Notes: generated by a model from the letters alone, not told the origin. A DNA stretch of 64,000 bases from Haloarcula litorea (GCF_029338195.1 NZ_CP119779.1:3100001-3164000), one strand, 5' to 3'; counted from the stretch's first letter, positions 26,054-36,473 are shown. Numbers and translations are program-made.

Positions 26054-26115
26054 GGGCGAGTCGTCGCCGTCGGACGGGAAGGGCCTTCTGGACGGTCAGA
26101 TCGGATTTTGAGCGT

Positions 26116-26301
26116 TCACTCCCCGTGCCACTCCGCCTCACACCCCTCGTCGCAGAAGTGGACGGTGTGGACGCTGCCGTCCTCGATCCGCGTGGAGACG
26201 CGGTGTGTCACCTCGTTGGCGATCGGTTCGCCACACACCGCACAGTCCGGGGCCTCCTCCTCGTCGATGTCCTCGTGGTGATCCGAAGTGGGGTCGACCA
26301 T
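26116..26301 (-). CDS. Small zinc-binding protein (CxxC...FCxxxC)
   Basis: 61 residues, acidic N-terminus then CAVCGEPI and HFCDEGCEAEWHGE. The pattern of two Cys pairs with a His (VTHRV, VHTVHFC) resembles a treble-clef or TRASH-like metal site. No enzyme motif. Possibly a metal sensor or protein adaptor; unknown. It stands alone between two larger genes. Confidence 0.7.
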   Translation of the reverse strand: MVDPTSDHHEDIDEEEAPDCAVCGEPIANEVTHRVSTRIEDGSVHTVHFCDEGCEAEWHGE

Positions 26302-26365
26302 GGTATCGGAGGTGCGTGGTCACCCTACTTAATCCCACATACTCGCCGCTGTGACCTCCGTGGCC

Positions 26366-27547
26366 CTACCTGTCCCGCGTGACGCTCTCCCCGGGGGTCG
26401 TCGTCGCGCCGGCCGAGAGGACGACCCCCGGATTCAGGCTCGTGTTGATCGCCGTCCGGACGCCGTCGCCGGCGACGACGCCGTACTTCCGGCGACCGGT
26501 CGGGACCCGGTCGCCCTTCACGGTCTGTCGTACCTTCTCGCCGTCGTGTCGGAGGTTCGCCACCTGCGTCCCCGCGCCGAAGTTCACGTCCTCCCCGAGG
26601 AGGCTGTCGCCGACGTAGGAGACGTGCGGGACGTTCGAGTCGGCCATCACGACGCTGTTCTTGACCTCGACGCCGTGCCCGACGTGGACGTTCTCGCCCA
26701 GCAGCGTCGCCCCGCGGACGTAGGCGTTCGGTCCCACCGTCGCGCCCGAACGGATCAGTGCCGGCCCTTCGACGACGACGCCGGGTTCGACGACCGCCCC
26801 CGATTCGACCACGACGGTCCCCCGGAGGTCGGCGTCGCCGCGTACCTCGCCGTCGATACGGCGCTCCTGCTCGCCGAGCTTCCACTCGTTCGCCGCGAGC
26901 AGTTCCCAGGGCCGCCCGACGTCGAGCCAGCGGTCCACTTCGACGGCCGTCACCGACCGCTCGTCGACGACGCGGGCCAGCACGTCCGTGATCTCCCGCT
27001 CGCCGCGCTCGCTCGGGTCCACGTCGAGCCACTCGCGGGCCTCGGCGGGGAAGACGTACGCGCCGGCGTTTGCCAGCTCCGTCGGCGGGTCGCTCGGTTT
27101 CTCGACGACGCCGGTGACCGTGTCGCCGTCCGTCGAGAGGACGCCGTAGTTCGAGGGGTCGCCGACGCGGTAGGCCGCGACCGACGGAGCGGCGTCGAAC
27201 AGCGCCGCCAGCCCCGCGTGGTCGTAGAGGTTGTCGCCGTTCAGGACGGCGAAGGGCCCGTCGAGGTGGTCGCGGGCGGCCGCGACGGCGTCGGCGGTGC
27301 CGCGCTGTTCCGCCTGGACGGCGAACCTGACCGGGACGCCCCGGTAGCTGTCGCCGAAGTACGAGCGCACCGCGTCGGCCTCGTAGCCGACGACGAAGAT
27401 CAGTTCCTCGGCACCCGCCTCGACCGCGCCGTCGGCCGTGTGGGCCACGAGCGGGCGGTCGGCGACGGGCAGCATCGGCTTCAGCGTGTTCGCGGTCAGC
27501 GGTCGCATCCGGGTCCCTTCGCCGGCCGCGAGGACGACTGCTTGCAT
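26366..27547 (-). CDS. Bifunctional sugar-1-phosphate nucleotidylyltransferase (GlmU/RmlA-like)
   Basis: 393 residues. Nucleotidyltransferase domain 1-230: AVVLAAGEGTRMRPLT, KPMLPVADRPL, VLNGDNLYD, VVEKPSDPP. A left-handed beta-helix of hexapeptide repeats follows (GTVVVESGAVVEPGVVVEGPALI...) and a C-terminal region GRRKYGVVAGDGVRTAINTSLNPG. This matches archaeal bifunctional enzymes making UDP- or dTDP-sugars (UDP-GlcNAc for glycosylation is one candidate). Start at ATG 27547. Confidence 0.85.
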   Translation of the reverse strand: MQAVVLAAGEGTRMRPLTANTLKPMLPVADRPLVAHTADGAVEAGAEELIFVVGYEADAVRSYFGDSYRGVPVRFAVQAEQRGTADAVAAARDHLDGPFAVLNGDNLYDHAGLAALFDAAPSVAAYRVGDPSNYGVLSTDGDTVTGVVEKPSDPPTELANAGAYVFPAEAREWLDVDPSERGEREITDVLARVVDERSVTAVEVDRWLDVGRPWELLAANEWKLGEQERRIDGEVRGDADLRGTVVVESGAVVEPGVVVEGPALIRSGATVGPNAYVRGATLLGENVHVGHGVEVKNSVVMADSNVPHVSYVGDSLLGEDVNFGAGTQVANLRHDGEKVRQTVKGDRVPTGRRKYGVVAGDGVRTAINTSLNPGVVLSAGATTTPGESVTRDR

Positions 27548-27618
27548 AGCCGCCCCCTCGCCCGGCCGGGAAAAATAGCTACCGCAGTCCGACGGTCGGC
27601 GGGGACCCGATCCAGCGC

Positions 27619-28167
27619 TCAGTCCGCTCGCGGCTCGACGAAGGCGTTGGCAACTGCGGCGCGCCCGAGCGTCCGGACCCGCGACTCGATGTCCGGGTCG
27701 CGGAACTCGCCGTCCCCGTCGAACTCGCTGGCGGCCCCGCGGATGCCGACCTCCTGAGGGAGCGTCCACCCGCGGACGTGACGGACACCGGTCCGGAGGT
27801 GCTCGAACGTCTGTCCGTACTCTCCGCCGCCGGCCGTCGCGAGCAGGCCGAACGTGACGTTCTCGCAGTCGTCCCGGCCGAGGTAGTCCAGCGCGTTCTT
27901 CAGCGCCGAGGAGACCATCCCGTGGTAGACCGGCGTCCCGAGCAGGACCGCGTCGGCGTCCCGAACGGTCCGTTTCAGCACCGCGGCGTCGCCGCGGTCA
28001 CGGTCGTCCGGGTCGAACAGCGGCAGATCGAACTCCCGGAGATCGAGCAGTTCGGTCTCGGCTCCCGCCGCCGCGGCGGCGTCGAGCGCGTGTCGGAGGG
28101 CGAGTCGCGTCGTGCTCTCGTCGCGGAGACTCCCGCTGACGGCGACGACGGTGGGCGTCTCGGTCAT
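27619..28167 (-). CDS. NADPH-dependent FMN reductase family protein
   Basis: 182 residues, flavodoxin-like. AVSGSLRDESTTRLAL is the phosphate-binding loop and LLGTPVYHGMVSSALKNALDYL the conserved FMN/dimer segment (GTPVYHG..S..LKN.LDY). A quinone, azo or chromate reductase activity is usual for the family; the native acceptor is unknown. Start at ATG 28167. Confidence 0.88.
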   Translation of the reverse strand: MTETPTVVAVSGSLRDESTTRLALRHALDAAAAAGAETELLDLREFDLPLFDPDDRDRGDAAVLKRTVRDADAVLLGTPVYHGMVSSALKNALDYLGRDDCENVTFGLLATAGGGEYGQTFEHLRTGVRHVRGWTLPQEVGIRGAASEFDGDGEFRDPDIESRVRTLGRAAVANAFVEPRAD

Positions 28168-28249
28168 CGGCGACAGTTGGCCGTCAGCGCGGTTAAGGCC
28201 TTCAGTCGGCGACAGGGCTGTCGCTCGGAGAACAGATACGACGGAGATG

Positions 28250-28324
<75 letters not shown>

Positions 28325-28349
28325 GCATCCTGGCGTTCCGGGTGGAGTG

Positions 28350-28356
28350 ATTTAAT
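28350..28356 (-). promoter_or_regulatory. TATA box of tRNA-Glu(TTC)
   Basis: On the minus strand GATTAAATC, about 27-32 bases upstream of the tRNA start at 28324. Confidence 0.5.
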
Positions 28357-28462
28357 CCCATCGAAAGGCGACCCCACCTGCGGGACCGTCACACGGCCGG
28401 ACGGCGAACGACTGTCGCGGGACCGGAGTCAGGTCGGCCCTCGTCGACGGGCCGACGTCGCC

Positions 28463-30427
28463 TCACTTGCCCTCGAACTCCGGCTCGCCGTCGCCCATGA
28501 AGGCCGTGATGCCCTCCATCACGTCCTCGGTGCCGATGAGGTGGCCGAACGCCTGGGACTCGACCTCGAGGCCGGCCTCGGTGTCGTCGCGGCCGGCGTG
28601 CATCGCGCGCTTGGTGAACCGCTGGGCGACCGGCGGGCCGGCCGCGAGGTCCGCGGCCAGTTCGAACGCCCGGTCCTCGAGTTCGTCGTTGCCGACGACC
28701 TCGTTGACGAAGCCGTAGTCGGCCATCTCTTCGGCGTCGTAGCGCTCGGCGGTGAAGATGATCTCCTTGGCGCGGCCCTCGCCGACGATGTTGGCGAGCC
28801 GCTGCGTGCCGCCCCAGCCGGGGAGCAGACCGAGGTTGTGTTCGGGCTGGCCGAGCTCGGAGCGCTCGGAGGCCACGCGCAGGTCGGCACAGGTCGCCAG
28901 CTCCATCCCGCCGCCGAGGGCGTACCCGTCGATGCCGGCGACGACCGGCATGTCGACGTCCTCGAGCTTGCCGAACGTCTCCTGGCCCTTCTTCGAGAGT
29001 TCCACGGCCTCGAGCGGCGTCGCGTTCGACGCCATCGACTGGACGTCCGCGCCCGCGGAGAACGCCTTGTCGCCCGCGCCGGTCAGGAGGATCGACCGCA
29101 CCTCGTCGTCGGCCTCCAGCAGGTCGACGGCCTCGGCGAGCTCGTCCATCAGGTCCGGGCTGACCGTGTTCATCCGGTGGGGCCGGTCGAGCTCGATGTG
29201 GCCGACCATCTCGCCGGGGTACTCGACGGTGACGTTCTCGAACTCGGTCTCGCCCTCGTCGTCGTCGCCGTAGAAGCCGCCCACCTCTGCGGCGGCCAGC
29301 AGGCCGTCCGAGACGTCGTAGCGCCGTTCGCCGGTCTCCTCGACGAGGTCCTCCAGGGTCTCGACGAGCGTGTCGAGCCCGGCGTCGTCGCCCAGTCGTG
29401 CCGGTCCCTCGGGGAAGCCGCCGCCGAGCATCACGGCCTCGTCGATGTCCGCGACGGGTGCCACGTCGTTCTGGACGAGCTTGCCGACCTCGTTGGCCAT
29501 CACGGCCAGCAGCCGCTTCTCGACGTCCTCGCGACCGGCGTCGGTCGGGATGTCGACGCCGCCGTCCTCGTAGTCGTAGAAGCCCTCGCCGGACTTCTTG
29601 CCGAGCTCGTCGTTCTCGACCTTCTGTTCGAGCAGGGGACAGGGCTCGTAGGCGTCACCCAGCACCTGGTGCATGTACTCCAGGACGTGCAGCCCGACGT
29701 CGTTGCCCACCTGGTCGGAGAGCTCGAACGAGCCCATCGGCAGGCCCATGTCGAACTTCGTCGTCGAGTCGACCTCGGCGATGGTCGCCACGTCGTCGTG
29801 GACCAGCCAGCAGGCCTCGTTCATCAGCGGGACGAGGATGCGGTTGACGATGAACCCCGGCGAGTCCTTGCGCACGCGGACCGGCGTCTTGTCGAAGTCC
29901 TCCGCGAGGGCCTCGATGGCCGACAGCGTCTCCTCGCTGGTGTGAGCGCCGGAGATGACCTCGACCAGCTGCATCCGCACCGGCGGGTTGAAGAAGTGCA
30001 TCCCGCAGAACTGCTCGGGCCGATCGGTCACCTCCGAGAGCTCCGTGATCGAGAGGCTGGAGGTGTTCGTCGCGAAGATGGCATCGTCGGGGGCGTGTGC
30101 CTCAACGTCGGTGTAGACGTCTTTCTTGATCTCCATCTTCTCGGGGACGGCCTCGATGACCACGTCCGCGTCGCCGACGGCCTCCGCGACGTCGACGAGC
30201 GGTGTGACACGCCCCAGTGCCGCCTCGGCCTCGTCGTCGGTGAGCTGGTCCTTCTCGGCGAGCTTCTCCAGCGACCACTCGATGTTGTCGTAGCCGTCCT
30301 GGACGAACTCCTCTTTGATGTCGCGCATCCGCACCTCGTAGCCGGCGAGCGCGGCGACCTCGGCGATGCCGTGGCCCATGTTCCCCGCGCCCAGCACCGC
30401 GATCGTCTCGATGTCCTCGAAATCCAT
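28463..30427 (-). CDS. 3-hydroxyacyl-CoA dehydrogenase / enoyl-CoA hydratase fusion
   Basis: 654 residues. Dehydrogenase first (about 1-380): [20 protein letters not shown] (NAD loop), [31 protein letters not shown] (catalytic His), [14 protein letters not shown]. Hydratase second (about 400-654): [28 protein letters not shown] and [21 protein letters not shown], with both catalytic glutamates present. This order is the reverse of bacterial FadB and typical of archaea. It performs two consecutive steps of beta-oxidation. Divergent from an acyl-CoA dehydrogenase, 114 bases apart. Start at 30427. Confidence 0.93.
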   Translation of the reverse strand: MDFEDIETIAVLGAGNMGHGIAEVAALAGYEVRMRDIKEEFVQDGYDNIEWSLEKLAEKDQLTDDEAEAALGRVTPLVDVAEAVGDADVVIEAVPEKMEIKKDVYTDVEAHAPDDAIFATNTSSLSITELSEVTDRPEQFCGMHFFNPPVRMQLVEVISGAHTSEETLSAIEALAEDFDKTPVRVRKDSPGFIVNRILVPLMNEACWLVHDDVATIAEVDSTTKFDMGLPMGSFELSDQVGNDVGLHVLEYMHQVLGDAYEPCPLLEQKVENDELGKKSGEGFYDYEDGGVDIPTDAGREDVEKRLLAVMANEVGKLVQNDVAPVADIDEAVMLGGGFPEGPARLGDDAGLDTLVETLEDLVEETGERRYDVSDGLLAAAEVGGFYGDDDEGETEFENVTVEYPGEMVGHIELDRPHRMNTVSPDLMDELAEAVDLLEADDEVRSILLTGAGDKAFSAGADVQSMASNATPLEAVELSKKGQETFGKLEDVDMPVVAGIDGYALGGGMELATCADLRVASERSELGQPEHNLGLLPGWGGTQRLANIVGEGRAKEIIFTAERYDAEEMADYGFVNEVVGNDELEDRAFELAADLAAGPPVAQRFTKRAMHAGRDDTEAGLEVESQAFGHLIGTEDVMEGITAFMGDGEPEFEGK

Positions 30428-30541
30428 GACGTGTACTCCCACTGTCGGCCGACGTTTCAACGTTTCTCTCGGGGAGAAACATCTCTGCCGTTTATTTCGG
30501 ATTACAAACCATTATTTGGGTCGTGTGTGAACACGCCCCGT

Positions 30542-31699
30542 ATGGACTTCGAACTCAGCGACGAGCAACGACAGATTCGCGACGAGGTCCGCCGGTTCGC
30601 GGAGAACGAGATCCGGCCGGCCGCGACGGAGTACGACCGCGCCGAGAAGTTCCCCCACGAGATCGTCGAGAGGGCCGCCGAGATGGGGCTGACGGGGGCG
30701 AACATCCCGCTGGAGTACGGCGGGGCCGGCTACGACACGCTGACCAACGCCATCATCGCCGAGGAGCTGTTCGCGGCCGATCCCGGCATCGGCCTGTGCA
30801 TCCAGTCGGCCGCGTTCGGGGCCGACGCCCTCGTCGGGTTCGGGACGGAGGCCCAGAAGGAGGAGTACCTCGAACCGGTCGCCCGCGGGGACGCGCTGAT
30901 GGGGACGGCGATCTCCGAACCCGACACCGGCTCGGACGTCTCCTCGGTGTCGACCCAGGCCCGCAAGGAGGGCGACGAGTGGGTCGTCGACGGCAACAAG
31001 ATGTGGATCACCAACGGCTCTGTCGGGGACTACTTCGTCGTCCTCTGTGAGACCGACCCCGACGCCGAGGGGCGCTACAACGGCTTCTCGCAGATCCTCG
31101 TCGAGTCCGACCGCGACGGCTTCGAGGCCGAGAAGATCACGGGCAAACTGGGCATCCGGGCCTCGGACACCGCCGAGCTCGTTCTGAACGACGTGCGCGT
31201 TCCCGAGGAGAACCTCGTCGGGACCCGCGGGGCCGGCTTCCTCCAGATCATGCAGTTCTTCGACGAGACCCGGACCGGCGTCGCCGCCCAGGGGGTGGGG
31301 ATCGCCCGCGGTGCGGCCGAACGCGCCCTCGACTACGCCCAGGACCGCGAGCAGTTCGGCCAGCCCATCTCGGAGTTCCAGGCCATCCAGCACAAGCTCG
31401 CGGAGATGTACACCGAGATCGAGGCGGCCCGCCAGCTCACCTACAAGTCCGCCTGGAGCGTCGACAACGCCGACGACCAGCTCACCCAGCTGGCGTCGAT
31501 GGCAAAGGAGAAGGCCTCCCGCGTGGCCGTCGAGACGGCCGACGAGGCGGTCCAGATCCACGGCGGAGCCGGCTACGTCGACGACTTCGACGTCGAACGG
31601 TTCTACCGCGACGCGAAGATCACCCAGATCTACGAGGGGACCACCGAGATCCAGAAGAACATCATCGCCCGCGAACTGCTCGGCAAGGGGATGGTCTGA
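30542..31699 (+). CDS. Acyl-CoA dehydrogenase
   Basis: 385 residues, full length. [17 protein letters not shown] and [15 protein letters not shown] are FAD/substrate segments; the catalytic base glutamate is in [13 protein letters not shown] near the C-terminus. First oxidation step of beta-oxidation, FAD-dependent, electrons to ETF. Head-to-head with the hydroxyacyl-CoA dehydrogenase/hydratase fusion, so the two probably share a regulated promoter region (30428-30541). Confidence 0.93.
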   Translation: MDFELSDEQRQIRDEVRRFAENEIRPAATEYDRAEKFPHEIVERAAEMGLTGANIPLEYGGAGYDTLTNAIIAEELFAADPGIGLCIQSAAFGADALVGFGTEAQKEEYLEPVARGDALMGTAISEPDTGSDVSSVSTQARKEGDEWVVDGNKMWITNGSVGDYFVVLCETDPDAEGRYNGFSQILVESDRDGFEAEKITGKLGIRASDTAELVLNDVRVPEENLVGTRGAGFLQIMQFFDETRTGVAAQGVGIARGAAERALDYAQDREQFGQPISEFQAIQHKLAEMYTEIEAARQLTYKSAWSVDNADDQLTQLASMAKEKASRVAVETADEAVQIHGGAGYVDDFDVERFYRDAKITQIYEGTTEIQKNIIARELLGKGMV

Positions 31700-31910
31700 G
31701 ACGGCGGTCGCAGCCGTTCGACCCGCCGGTCCGACACCCACCGACTTATACCGTTCTGGCAGCAACGGCCGCGTACGGCAGACGGGCACTCCGCGGCCGT
31801 CGCGACGGTGCATCCGAGCGCCGCCGCTGTCCGTCACTCTCGCGGTCGCCGAGTGCTCGTACTCACTGCCGCTGTACCGCCGAGCGCCCGGAGTCTCGCC
31901 CGATCCCACC

Positions 31911-32483
31911 ATGTTCGACAGACTCAGAGACGACGTCCGCACCGCCCTCGCGAAAGACCCAGCGGCCACGAGCGCGACCGAGGTGGTCCTCACCTACCCC
32001 GGACTCCACGCCGTCTGGCTGTACCGGCTCGCCCACGCGCTGTGGGTCCGGGACCACCGGCTCGGCGCGCGGCTGCTCTCCCATCTCGGACGCCTGCTCA
32101 CCGGCGTGGAGATCCACCCCGGCGCGACGGTCGGCGACCGCCTGTTCGTCGACCACGGGATGGGCACCGTCGTCGGCGAGACGGCCGACGTCGGCGACGA
32201 CGTGTTGATGTACCACGGGGTGACCCTCGGCGGTGCGTCGATGCGCCGCGAGAAGCGCCACCCCACCCTCGAAGACGGGGTGACGGTGGGAGCGGACGCC
32301 ACGATCATCGGCCCCGTCACCGTCGGCGAGAACGCGACCGTCGGGGCCGGTGCCGTCGTCGTCGACGACGTCCCGCCGGGGACGACGGTTGTCGGAAATC
32401 CCGCGCGTCCGGTCTCGGAGGCCGACGGGGACATCGAGGAGTCGGCAGCGGCGGACCGCGGCCCGTCGCCGGGCGACGACTGA
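31911..32483 (+). CDS. cysE: Serine O-acetyltransferase
   Basis: Transfers acetyl from acetyl-CoA to L-serine for cysteine synthesis. 190 residues: N-terminal helices (LRDDVRTALAKDPAATS) then a hexapeptide left-handed helix with GVEIHPGATVGDRLFVDHG, VVGETADVGDDVLMYHGVTLGG and a short acidic tail. The catalytic His is in FVDHGMG. ATG at 31911 is chosen; the same frame is open far upstream, but that part overlaps the acyl-CoA dehydrogenase. A TATA-like TTATACC lies at 31744-31750, so the leader may be long. Confidence 0.88.
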   Translation: MFDRLRDDVRTALAKDPAATSATEVVLTYPGLHAVWLYRLAHALWVRDHRLGARLLSHLGRLLTGVEIHPGATVGDRLFVDHGMGTVVGETADVGDDVLMYHGVTLGGASMRREKRHPTLEDGVTVGADATIIGPVTVGENATVGAGAVVVDDVPPGTTVVGNPARPVSEADGDIEESAAADRGPSPGDD

Positions 32484-32518
32484 AGCCTTCTTGTCCGCGT
32501 GGCCGCTACGACGGAGCG

Positions 32519-33130
32519 ATGCCCGACTCGCCACACGACGCGCTCCGCGAGGACCCCGACCTCGGCCCGCTGGTCGCCCACCACGGCGAACTGACGCTCG
32601 ATCCCGCGGACGACATGTTCGAGCGCCTCGTCGTCTCGATCCTGCGCCAGCAGGTGTCGATGGCCTCGGCGGCCGCCACCCGCGAGCGCCTGTTCGAGGC
32701 CGTCGAGGTGACCCCGGAGGGAGTCCTCGCGGCCGACGACGACGTGTTGCGCGACGCCGGCCTCTCCCGGCAGAAGACCCGCTACGTCAACGAGGTCGCC
32801 GAGGCGTTCCGCGAGGCGGGGTACGGGATCGACTACTTCGCGGGGATGCCCGACGACGCGGTCCGCGCGGAGTTGACGAGCATCACCGGCGTCGGCGACT
32901 GGACCGCGAACATGCAACTGCTGTTCTCGCTCGGCCGCGAAGACGTGTTCCCGGTCGGGGACCTCGGCGTGCGCAAGGGCTTCCGCAACGTCGTCGGCGA
33001 GGACTACGACCGGCCCGAGATGGTCGAGTACGCCGAACGGTGGGCACCCTACCGGAGCTACGCGACGCTGTACCTCTGGCGTGCCGAGGAGGACGTCGCC
33101 GACAGCGTCGCCGAGGTGCGCGAGGACTGA
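32519..33130 (+). CDS. DNA-3-methyladenine glycosylase, HhH-GPD family
   Basis: 203 residues. FERLVVSILRQQVSMASAAA, the helix-hairpin-helix ITGVGDWTANMQLL and the catalytic Asp in VFPVGDLGVRKGFR are AlkA-type features. Removes alkylated purines in base excision repair. Start at ATG 32519, 36 bases after cysE on the same strand, so possibly co-transcribed. Confidence 0.87.
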   Translation: MPDSPHDALREDPDLGPLVAHHGELTLDPADDMFERLVVSILRQQVSMASAAATRERLFEAVEVTPEGVLAADDDVLRDAGLSRQKTRYVNEVAEAFREAGYGIDYFAGMPDDAVRAELTSITGVGDWTANMQLLFSLGREDVFPVGDLGVRKGFRNVVGEDYDRPEMVEYAERWAPYRSYATLYLWRAEEDVADSVAEVRED

Positions 33131-34480
33131 CTACTCCAGCGTCGACTCCTCTTCCTCGGTGTCGGGTTCGCGCTCGTCGTCGGCACGGCGGTTGACGTCG
33201 ACCTGGTAGTGCTTGAGGATGTCCCGGCCCAGCAGGAGCGGATAGTCCATGTGCGAGCGGTCCTCGACGCTCGCGGTGACGGTGTGTTGGGTGCCCCCGA
33301 TGCCGACCACGAGGTCGACGACCGGCCGCGAGCGACCGGACTTCACGCTGCCGGACTTGATCTTCACGATGTCGAGGATGGGACCGGTGCCGATCTCGGC
33401 GGCCAGTTCGGCGTCGATGCTGGTCCGGGTCGCGCCGGTGTCGGACTTCGCGAGGACAGTCTTGTTCCCGCGGGTTCCGGTGGCGACCACCTCCTCGATG
33501 TAGCCGATGGTGACGTTCTCCGGGGCCGTGGCCTTGGGTTTGGCCGGCATCGCGGCCGGCCGGGAGTCGTCGAGGCGGTCGGAGAGCCGTTCGACCTCGC
33601 TGTCGGGGACCGAGCCGCCGACCCGCTCGACGGCCGCCCGGACGATGTACGGCGCGGGGCTGACGCCGCTGGCCCGGAACAGCCCCCGGAAGCCGGCGGT
33701 GGGGTTGACCTCCAGCACGTAGTAGCCGTCCTCGCCCTGGACGATGTCGACCCCGGCGTAGTCCAGCCCGACCGCGTCGGTCGCGGCGAGTGCCATCTGC
33801 CGTACGTCGGCGGGGAGCGCCCCGGTGACGTCCTCCACCTCGCCGCCCAGCGCCACGTTGGTCCGCCACTCACCCTCGGGGGCGTAACGGTTCATCGCCG
33901 CCACGACCTGCCCGTCGACGACGTACACCCGGAGATCGTGGTGGCGGTCGCCGTCGTGGTCCAGGTACTCCTGGAGGAACGCGTGCCGGTCGCCGACCTG
34001 GGCGTTCAGCGGGTCGTCGAGTTCGACCATCCACGTCCCGCCCCCGTGGGTCCCGATGGCGGTCTTGTAGACGGCGCGCTCCCCGAACCGCTCGCGCCCC
34101 GCGTTGAGGCGGTCGTTCGAGAGCGCGAGCAGGGCGTCCGGCACCGCCACGCCGCCCTCGGCGAGCGCGGCGGCGCTGGCGAACTTGTGGAGCGCCCGCG
34201 TCGCCGGCAGCGGTTCGTTCAGCATCGGCACCAGTTCGTTCAGCGTCAGCGCGAGGCCGATCCCCTCGACCGGGTGTTCGTCGCTCGACAGCAGCAGGCG
34301 GTTCGCGATCACGTCGACGTCCGGTTCGATCGTCATCCCGCCGTCGGTCGCGGAGACGGTGAGGTTCTCCTCGCGGAGCCACTCGGTGCCGTACCCCAGT
34401 TCGTCGGCGGCGTTGAGGATCGCCTTCGACTCCTTGCTGGAGTGGAGGCTCAGCACGCCGACGGTGATGTCTTCGGTCAT
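33131..34480 (-). CDS. RimK-type ATP-grasp ligase fused to a retropepsin-like (zinc-protease family) domain
   Basis: 449 residues. Residues 1-290 are a RimK-like ATP-grasp: VYKTAIGTHGGGTWMVE, FLQEYLDHDGDRHHDLRVYVV, DIVQGEDGYYVLEVNPTAGF. Residues 320-430 match the putative ATP-dependent zinc protease family with a retropepsin fold: SDTGATRTSI (347-355) and YPLLLGRDIL (413-422). RimK adds glutamates to proteins or small molecules; the fused domain is often encoded beside rimK. A divergent aspartoacylase-like gene starts 96 bases away. Ligation and removal in one protein is an inference. Confidence 0.85.
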   Translation of the reverse strand: MTEDITVGVLSLHSSKESKAILNAADELGYGTEWLREENLTVSATDGGMTIEPDVDVIANRLLLSSDEHPVEGIGLALTLNELVPMLNEPLPATRALHKFASAAALAEGGVAVPDALLALSNDRLNAGRERFGERAVYKTAIGTHGGGTWMVELDDPLNAQVGDRHAFLQEYLDHDGDRHHDLRVYVVDGQVVAAMNRYAPEGEWRTNVALGGEVEDVTGALPADVRQMALAATDAVGLDYAGVDIVQGEDGYYVLEVNPTAGFRGLFRASGVSPAPYIVRAAVERVGGSVPDSEVERLSDRLDDSRPAAMPAKPKATAPENVTIGYIEEVVATGTRGNKTVLAKSDTGATRTSIDAELAAEIGTGPILDIVKIKSGSVKSGRSRPVVDLVVGIGGTQHTVTASVEDRSHMDYPLLLGRDILKHYQVDVNRRADDEREPDTEEEESTLE

Positions 34481-34576
34481 AGATCCGGTTTCAGACGGCC
34501 ACGGCAAAGGCTTAGCGGGTCGCGGTCGCGGACTGTGTCAGGACACGCTTATACCGCCGCTCCCGCTTGTGGGGCT

Positions 34577-35596
34577 ATGGACGAAGCCGAGCCGTTCACG
34601 TACGACGGTGGCCGGGTCGATCCCGGCGAGGTCCAGAACGTCCGCTACACCGTCAGCGAGACGTATATGGGCGACCCCGTCCGGATGCCCGTGACGGTCG
34701 TGAACGGCGAGCGCCCGGGGCCGACGGCGTTCCTGTCGGCGGCCGCCCACGGCGACGAACTCAACGGCATCGAGGTGGTCCGGGAGGTGGCCCACGAGTG
34801 GCCCCACGACGAACTGGCGGGGACGCTGGTCTGTCTCCCTGTGTTGAACGTCCCCGCCTTCCTGGCCCAGGAGCGGTACCTCCCCATCTACGATCGGGAC
34901 CTGAACCGCTCGTTCCCCGGCGACCCCGGCTCGACGAGCGCCAAGCGGATGGCCCACCGGATCTTCCGGAACTTCCTCGCGCCCTGTGACTTCGGCCTCG
35001 ATTTCCACACCTCTACCCGAGGCCGGACGAATATGCTGCACGTCCGGGCGGACACGACCGACCCGGCCGTCGAGCGGGTCGCCAACGCGTTCGCGTCGAA
35101 CGTCATCATCTCCTCGGAGGGGCCGTCCGGATCGCTCCGCCGGGAGACGAGCGACGCCGGGACGCCGACCATCACCGTCGAGATGGGCGAGGCCCACCGC
35201 TTCCAGCGGTCGCTCATCGACGCGGCTCTGGACAGCGTCCGGTCGGTCCTCGCGGAGTTCGGGATGCTGGAGACGGAGGTGGTCCGCTGGCCGGGCTGGC
35301 GGACGGTCATCGAGAACGGCGACGAGAAGACGTGGATCCGGGCCGACGCCGGCGGGCTCGTCGATATGCACTACCAGCGTGGCGACCTCGTCTACGACGG
35401 CGACACCATCTGCACCATCGCGAATCCGTTCAAGACCGAGAGCACGGACGTCAGCGCCCCCTTCACCGGACTGCTCGTCGGCGTCCTGGAGAACCCGCTG
35501 GTCTACCCCGGGAACCCGCTCTGTCACCTCGTTCGGCTCGACGCGGACACGCGGCGCGCGCTCGAACGGACGCGAACGGCCGACGTCGCGACGTAG
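34577..35596 (+). CDS. Succinylglutamate desuccinylase/aspartoacylase family hydrolase (M14-like)
   Basis: 339 residues. Zinc ligands AAAHGDE (His58, Glu61) and DFHTSTRG (His144), substrate residues in DRDLNRSFPG (Asn110, Arg111), and a C-terminal beta domain with VSAPFTGLLVGVLENPLVYPG resembling the barrel-sandwich region of this COG. It probably cleaves an N-acyl-amino-acid or glutamyl-type amide. Its position head-to-head with the RimK fusion matches known rimK-associated gene neighbourhoods, so both may act on the same product. Confidence 0.85.
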   Translation: MDEAEPFTYDGGRVDPGEVQNVRYTVSETYMGDPVRMPVTVVNGERPGPTAFLSAAAHGDELNGIEVVREVAHEWPHDELAGTLVCLPVLNVPAFLAQERYLPIYDRDLNRSFPGDPGSTSAKRMAHRIFRNFLAPCDFGLDFHTSTRGRTNMLHVRADTTDPAVERVANAFASNVIISSEGPSGSLRRETSDAGTPTITVEMGEAHRFQRSLIDAALDSVRSVLAEFGMLETEVVRWPGWRTVIENGDEKTWIRADAGGLVDMHYQRGDLVYDGDTICTIANPFKTESTDVSAPFTGLLVGVLENPLVYPGNPLCHLVRLDADTRRALERTRTADVAT

Positions 35597-35709
35597 TCCC
35601 GGGCCCCGCACGTCTCGGTTCCGGGACCGGTCTCACGAGCGAGACTCCCACGCTCCGGGCCGAAACAGGGTAGTAACTACTATCTGTCCCCGGACTAAGC
35701 CAACAGTGT

Positions 35710-36108
35710 ATGAGTCAGTCTTACAATCGCGGCACCGTCGAGGACTTCGGACGGTGGCGGGAGTTCTCCGCCGGTATGTGGGCCTGGATCTTCCACAAGT
35801 TCACCGGCTGGGTGCTCGTGGGCTACCTGTTCACCCACATCGCGGTCCTGAGCACCTCGCTGGGCGGTGCGGAGCTCTACACGAGCACGCTGCAGGGACT
35901 GGAGGCCCTGCTCGTGGTCCGCTTCCTCGAAATCGGCCTGCTGGCCGTCGCCGTCTTCCACATCCTCAACGGCGTCCGCCTGCTGATGGTCGACCTCGGC
36001 GTCGGACTGGAATCGCAGGACAAGAGCTTCTACGCGTCGATGCTGCTGACCGGGGCCATCGTGGTCGCCAGCATCCCGACGTTCCTGGGAGGGCCACTGA
36101 CCGCATAA
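35710..36108 (+). CDS. sdhC: Succinate dehydrogenase cytochrome b subunit SdhC
   Basis: 132 residues with three hydrophobic helices. [26 protein letters not shown] (given by its ends) has the His and Arg-type heme/quinone residues of SdhC, with another His in [13 protein letters not shown]. Membrane anchor of complex II. First gene of sdhC-sdhD-sdhB; sdhD begins at TAATG overlapping its stop. A weak TATA-like stretch lies about 30 bases upstream. Confidence 0.9.
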   Translation: MSQSYNRGTVEDFGRWREFSAGMWAWIFHKFTGWVLVGYLFTHIAVLSTSLGGAELYTSTLQGLEALLVVRFLEIGLLAVAVFHILNGVRLLMVDLGVGLESQDKSFYASMLLTGAIVVASIPTFLGGPLTA

Positions 36109-36473
36109 TGGCCGAACACTACTCCTCCTTCGAGCGGGGCGGCCGCCGGTGGCTCCTCCAGCGCCTGACGGCGGTGTTCCTCATCGGCGTCCTGGCGTTT
36201 CACTTCCTGCTGTTGCACTTCGCCAACCACGCCGCCGACATCACGTTCGCGGGCACGCAGGCCCGGATGAGTCAGATCGGCTACTTCGCGACGATGTGGC
36301 TGTTCCTCGTGACTGCGACGTTCCACGGCGTCAACGGCGTCTACAACGCCCTCGTCAATCAGGGCATCAGCGGCACCCAGAAGCGAGCAGTCAAGTACGT
36401 CCTCGTGGTGGCGGGCCTACTGCTCGTCGCACAGGGGACGCGGGTCGCACTGGCGATGAACGGCTTCCTCTGA
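36108..36473 (+). CDS. sdhD: Succinate dehydrogenase membrane subunit SdhD
   Basis: 121 residues, three helices; LLQRLTAVFLIGVLAFHFLLLHF (shortened) and TATFHGVNGVYNAL carry the histidines of the second anchor subunit. Translational coupling to sdhC (TAATG) and four bases to sdhB. Function: quinone site and anchor of complex II. Confidence 0.9.
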   Translation: MAEHYSSFERGGRRWLLQRLTAVFLIGVLAFHFLLLHFANHAADITFAGTQARMSQIGYFATMWLFLVTATFHGVNGVYNALVNQGISGTQKRAVKYVLVVAGLLLVAQGTRVALAMNGFL

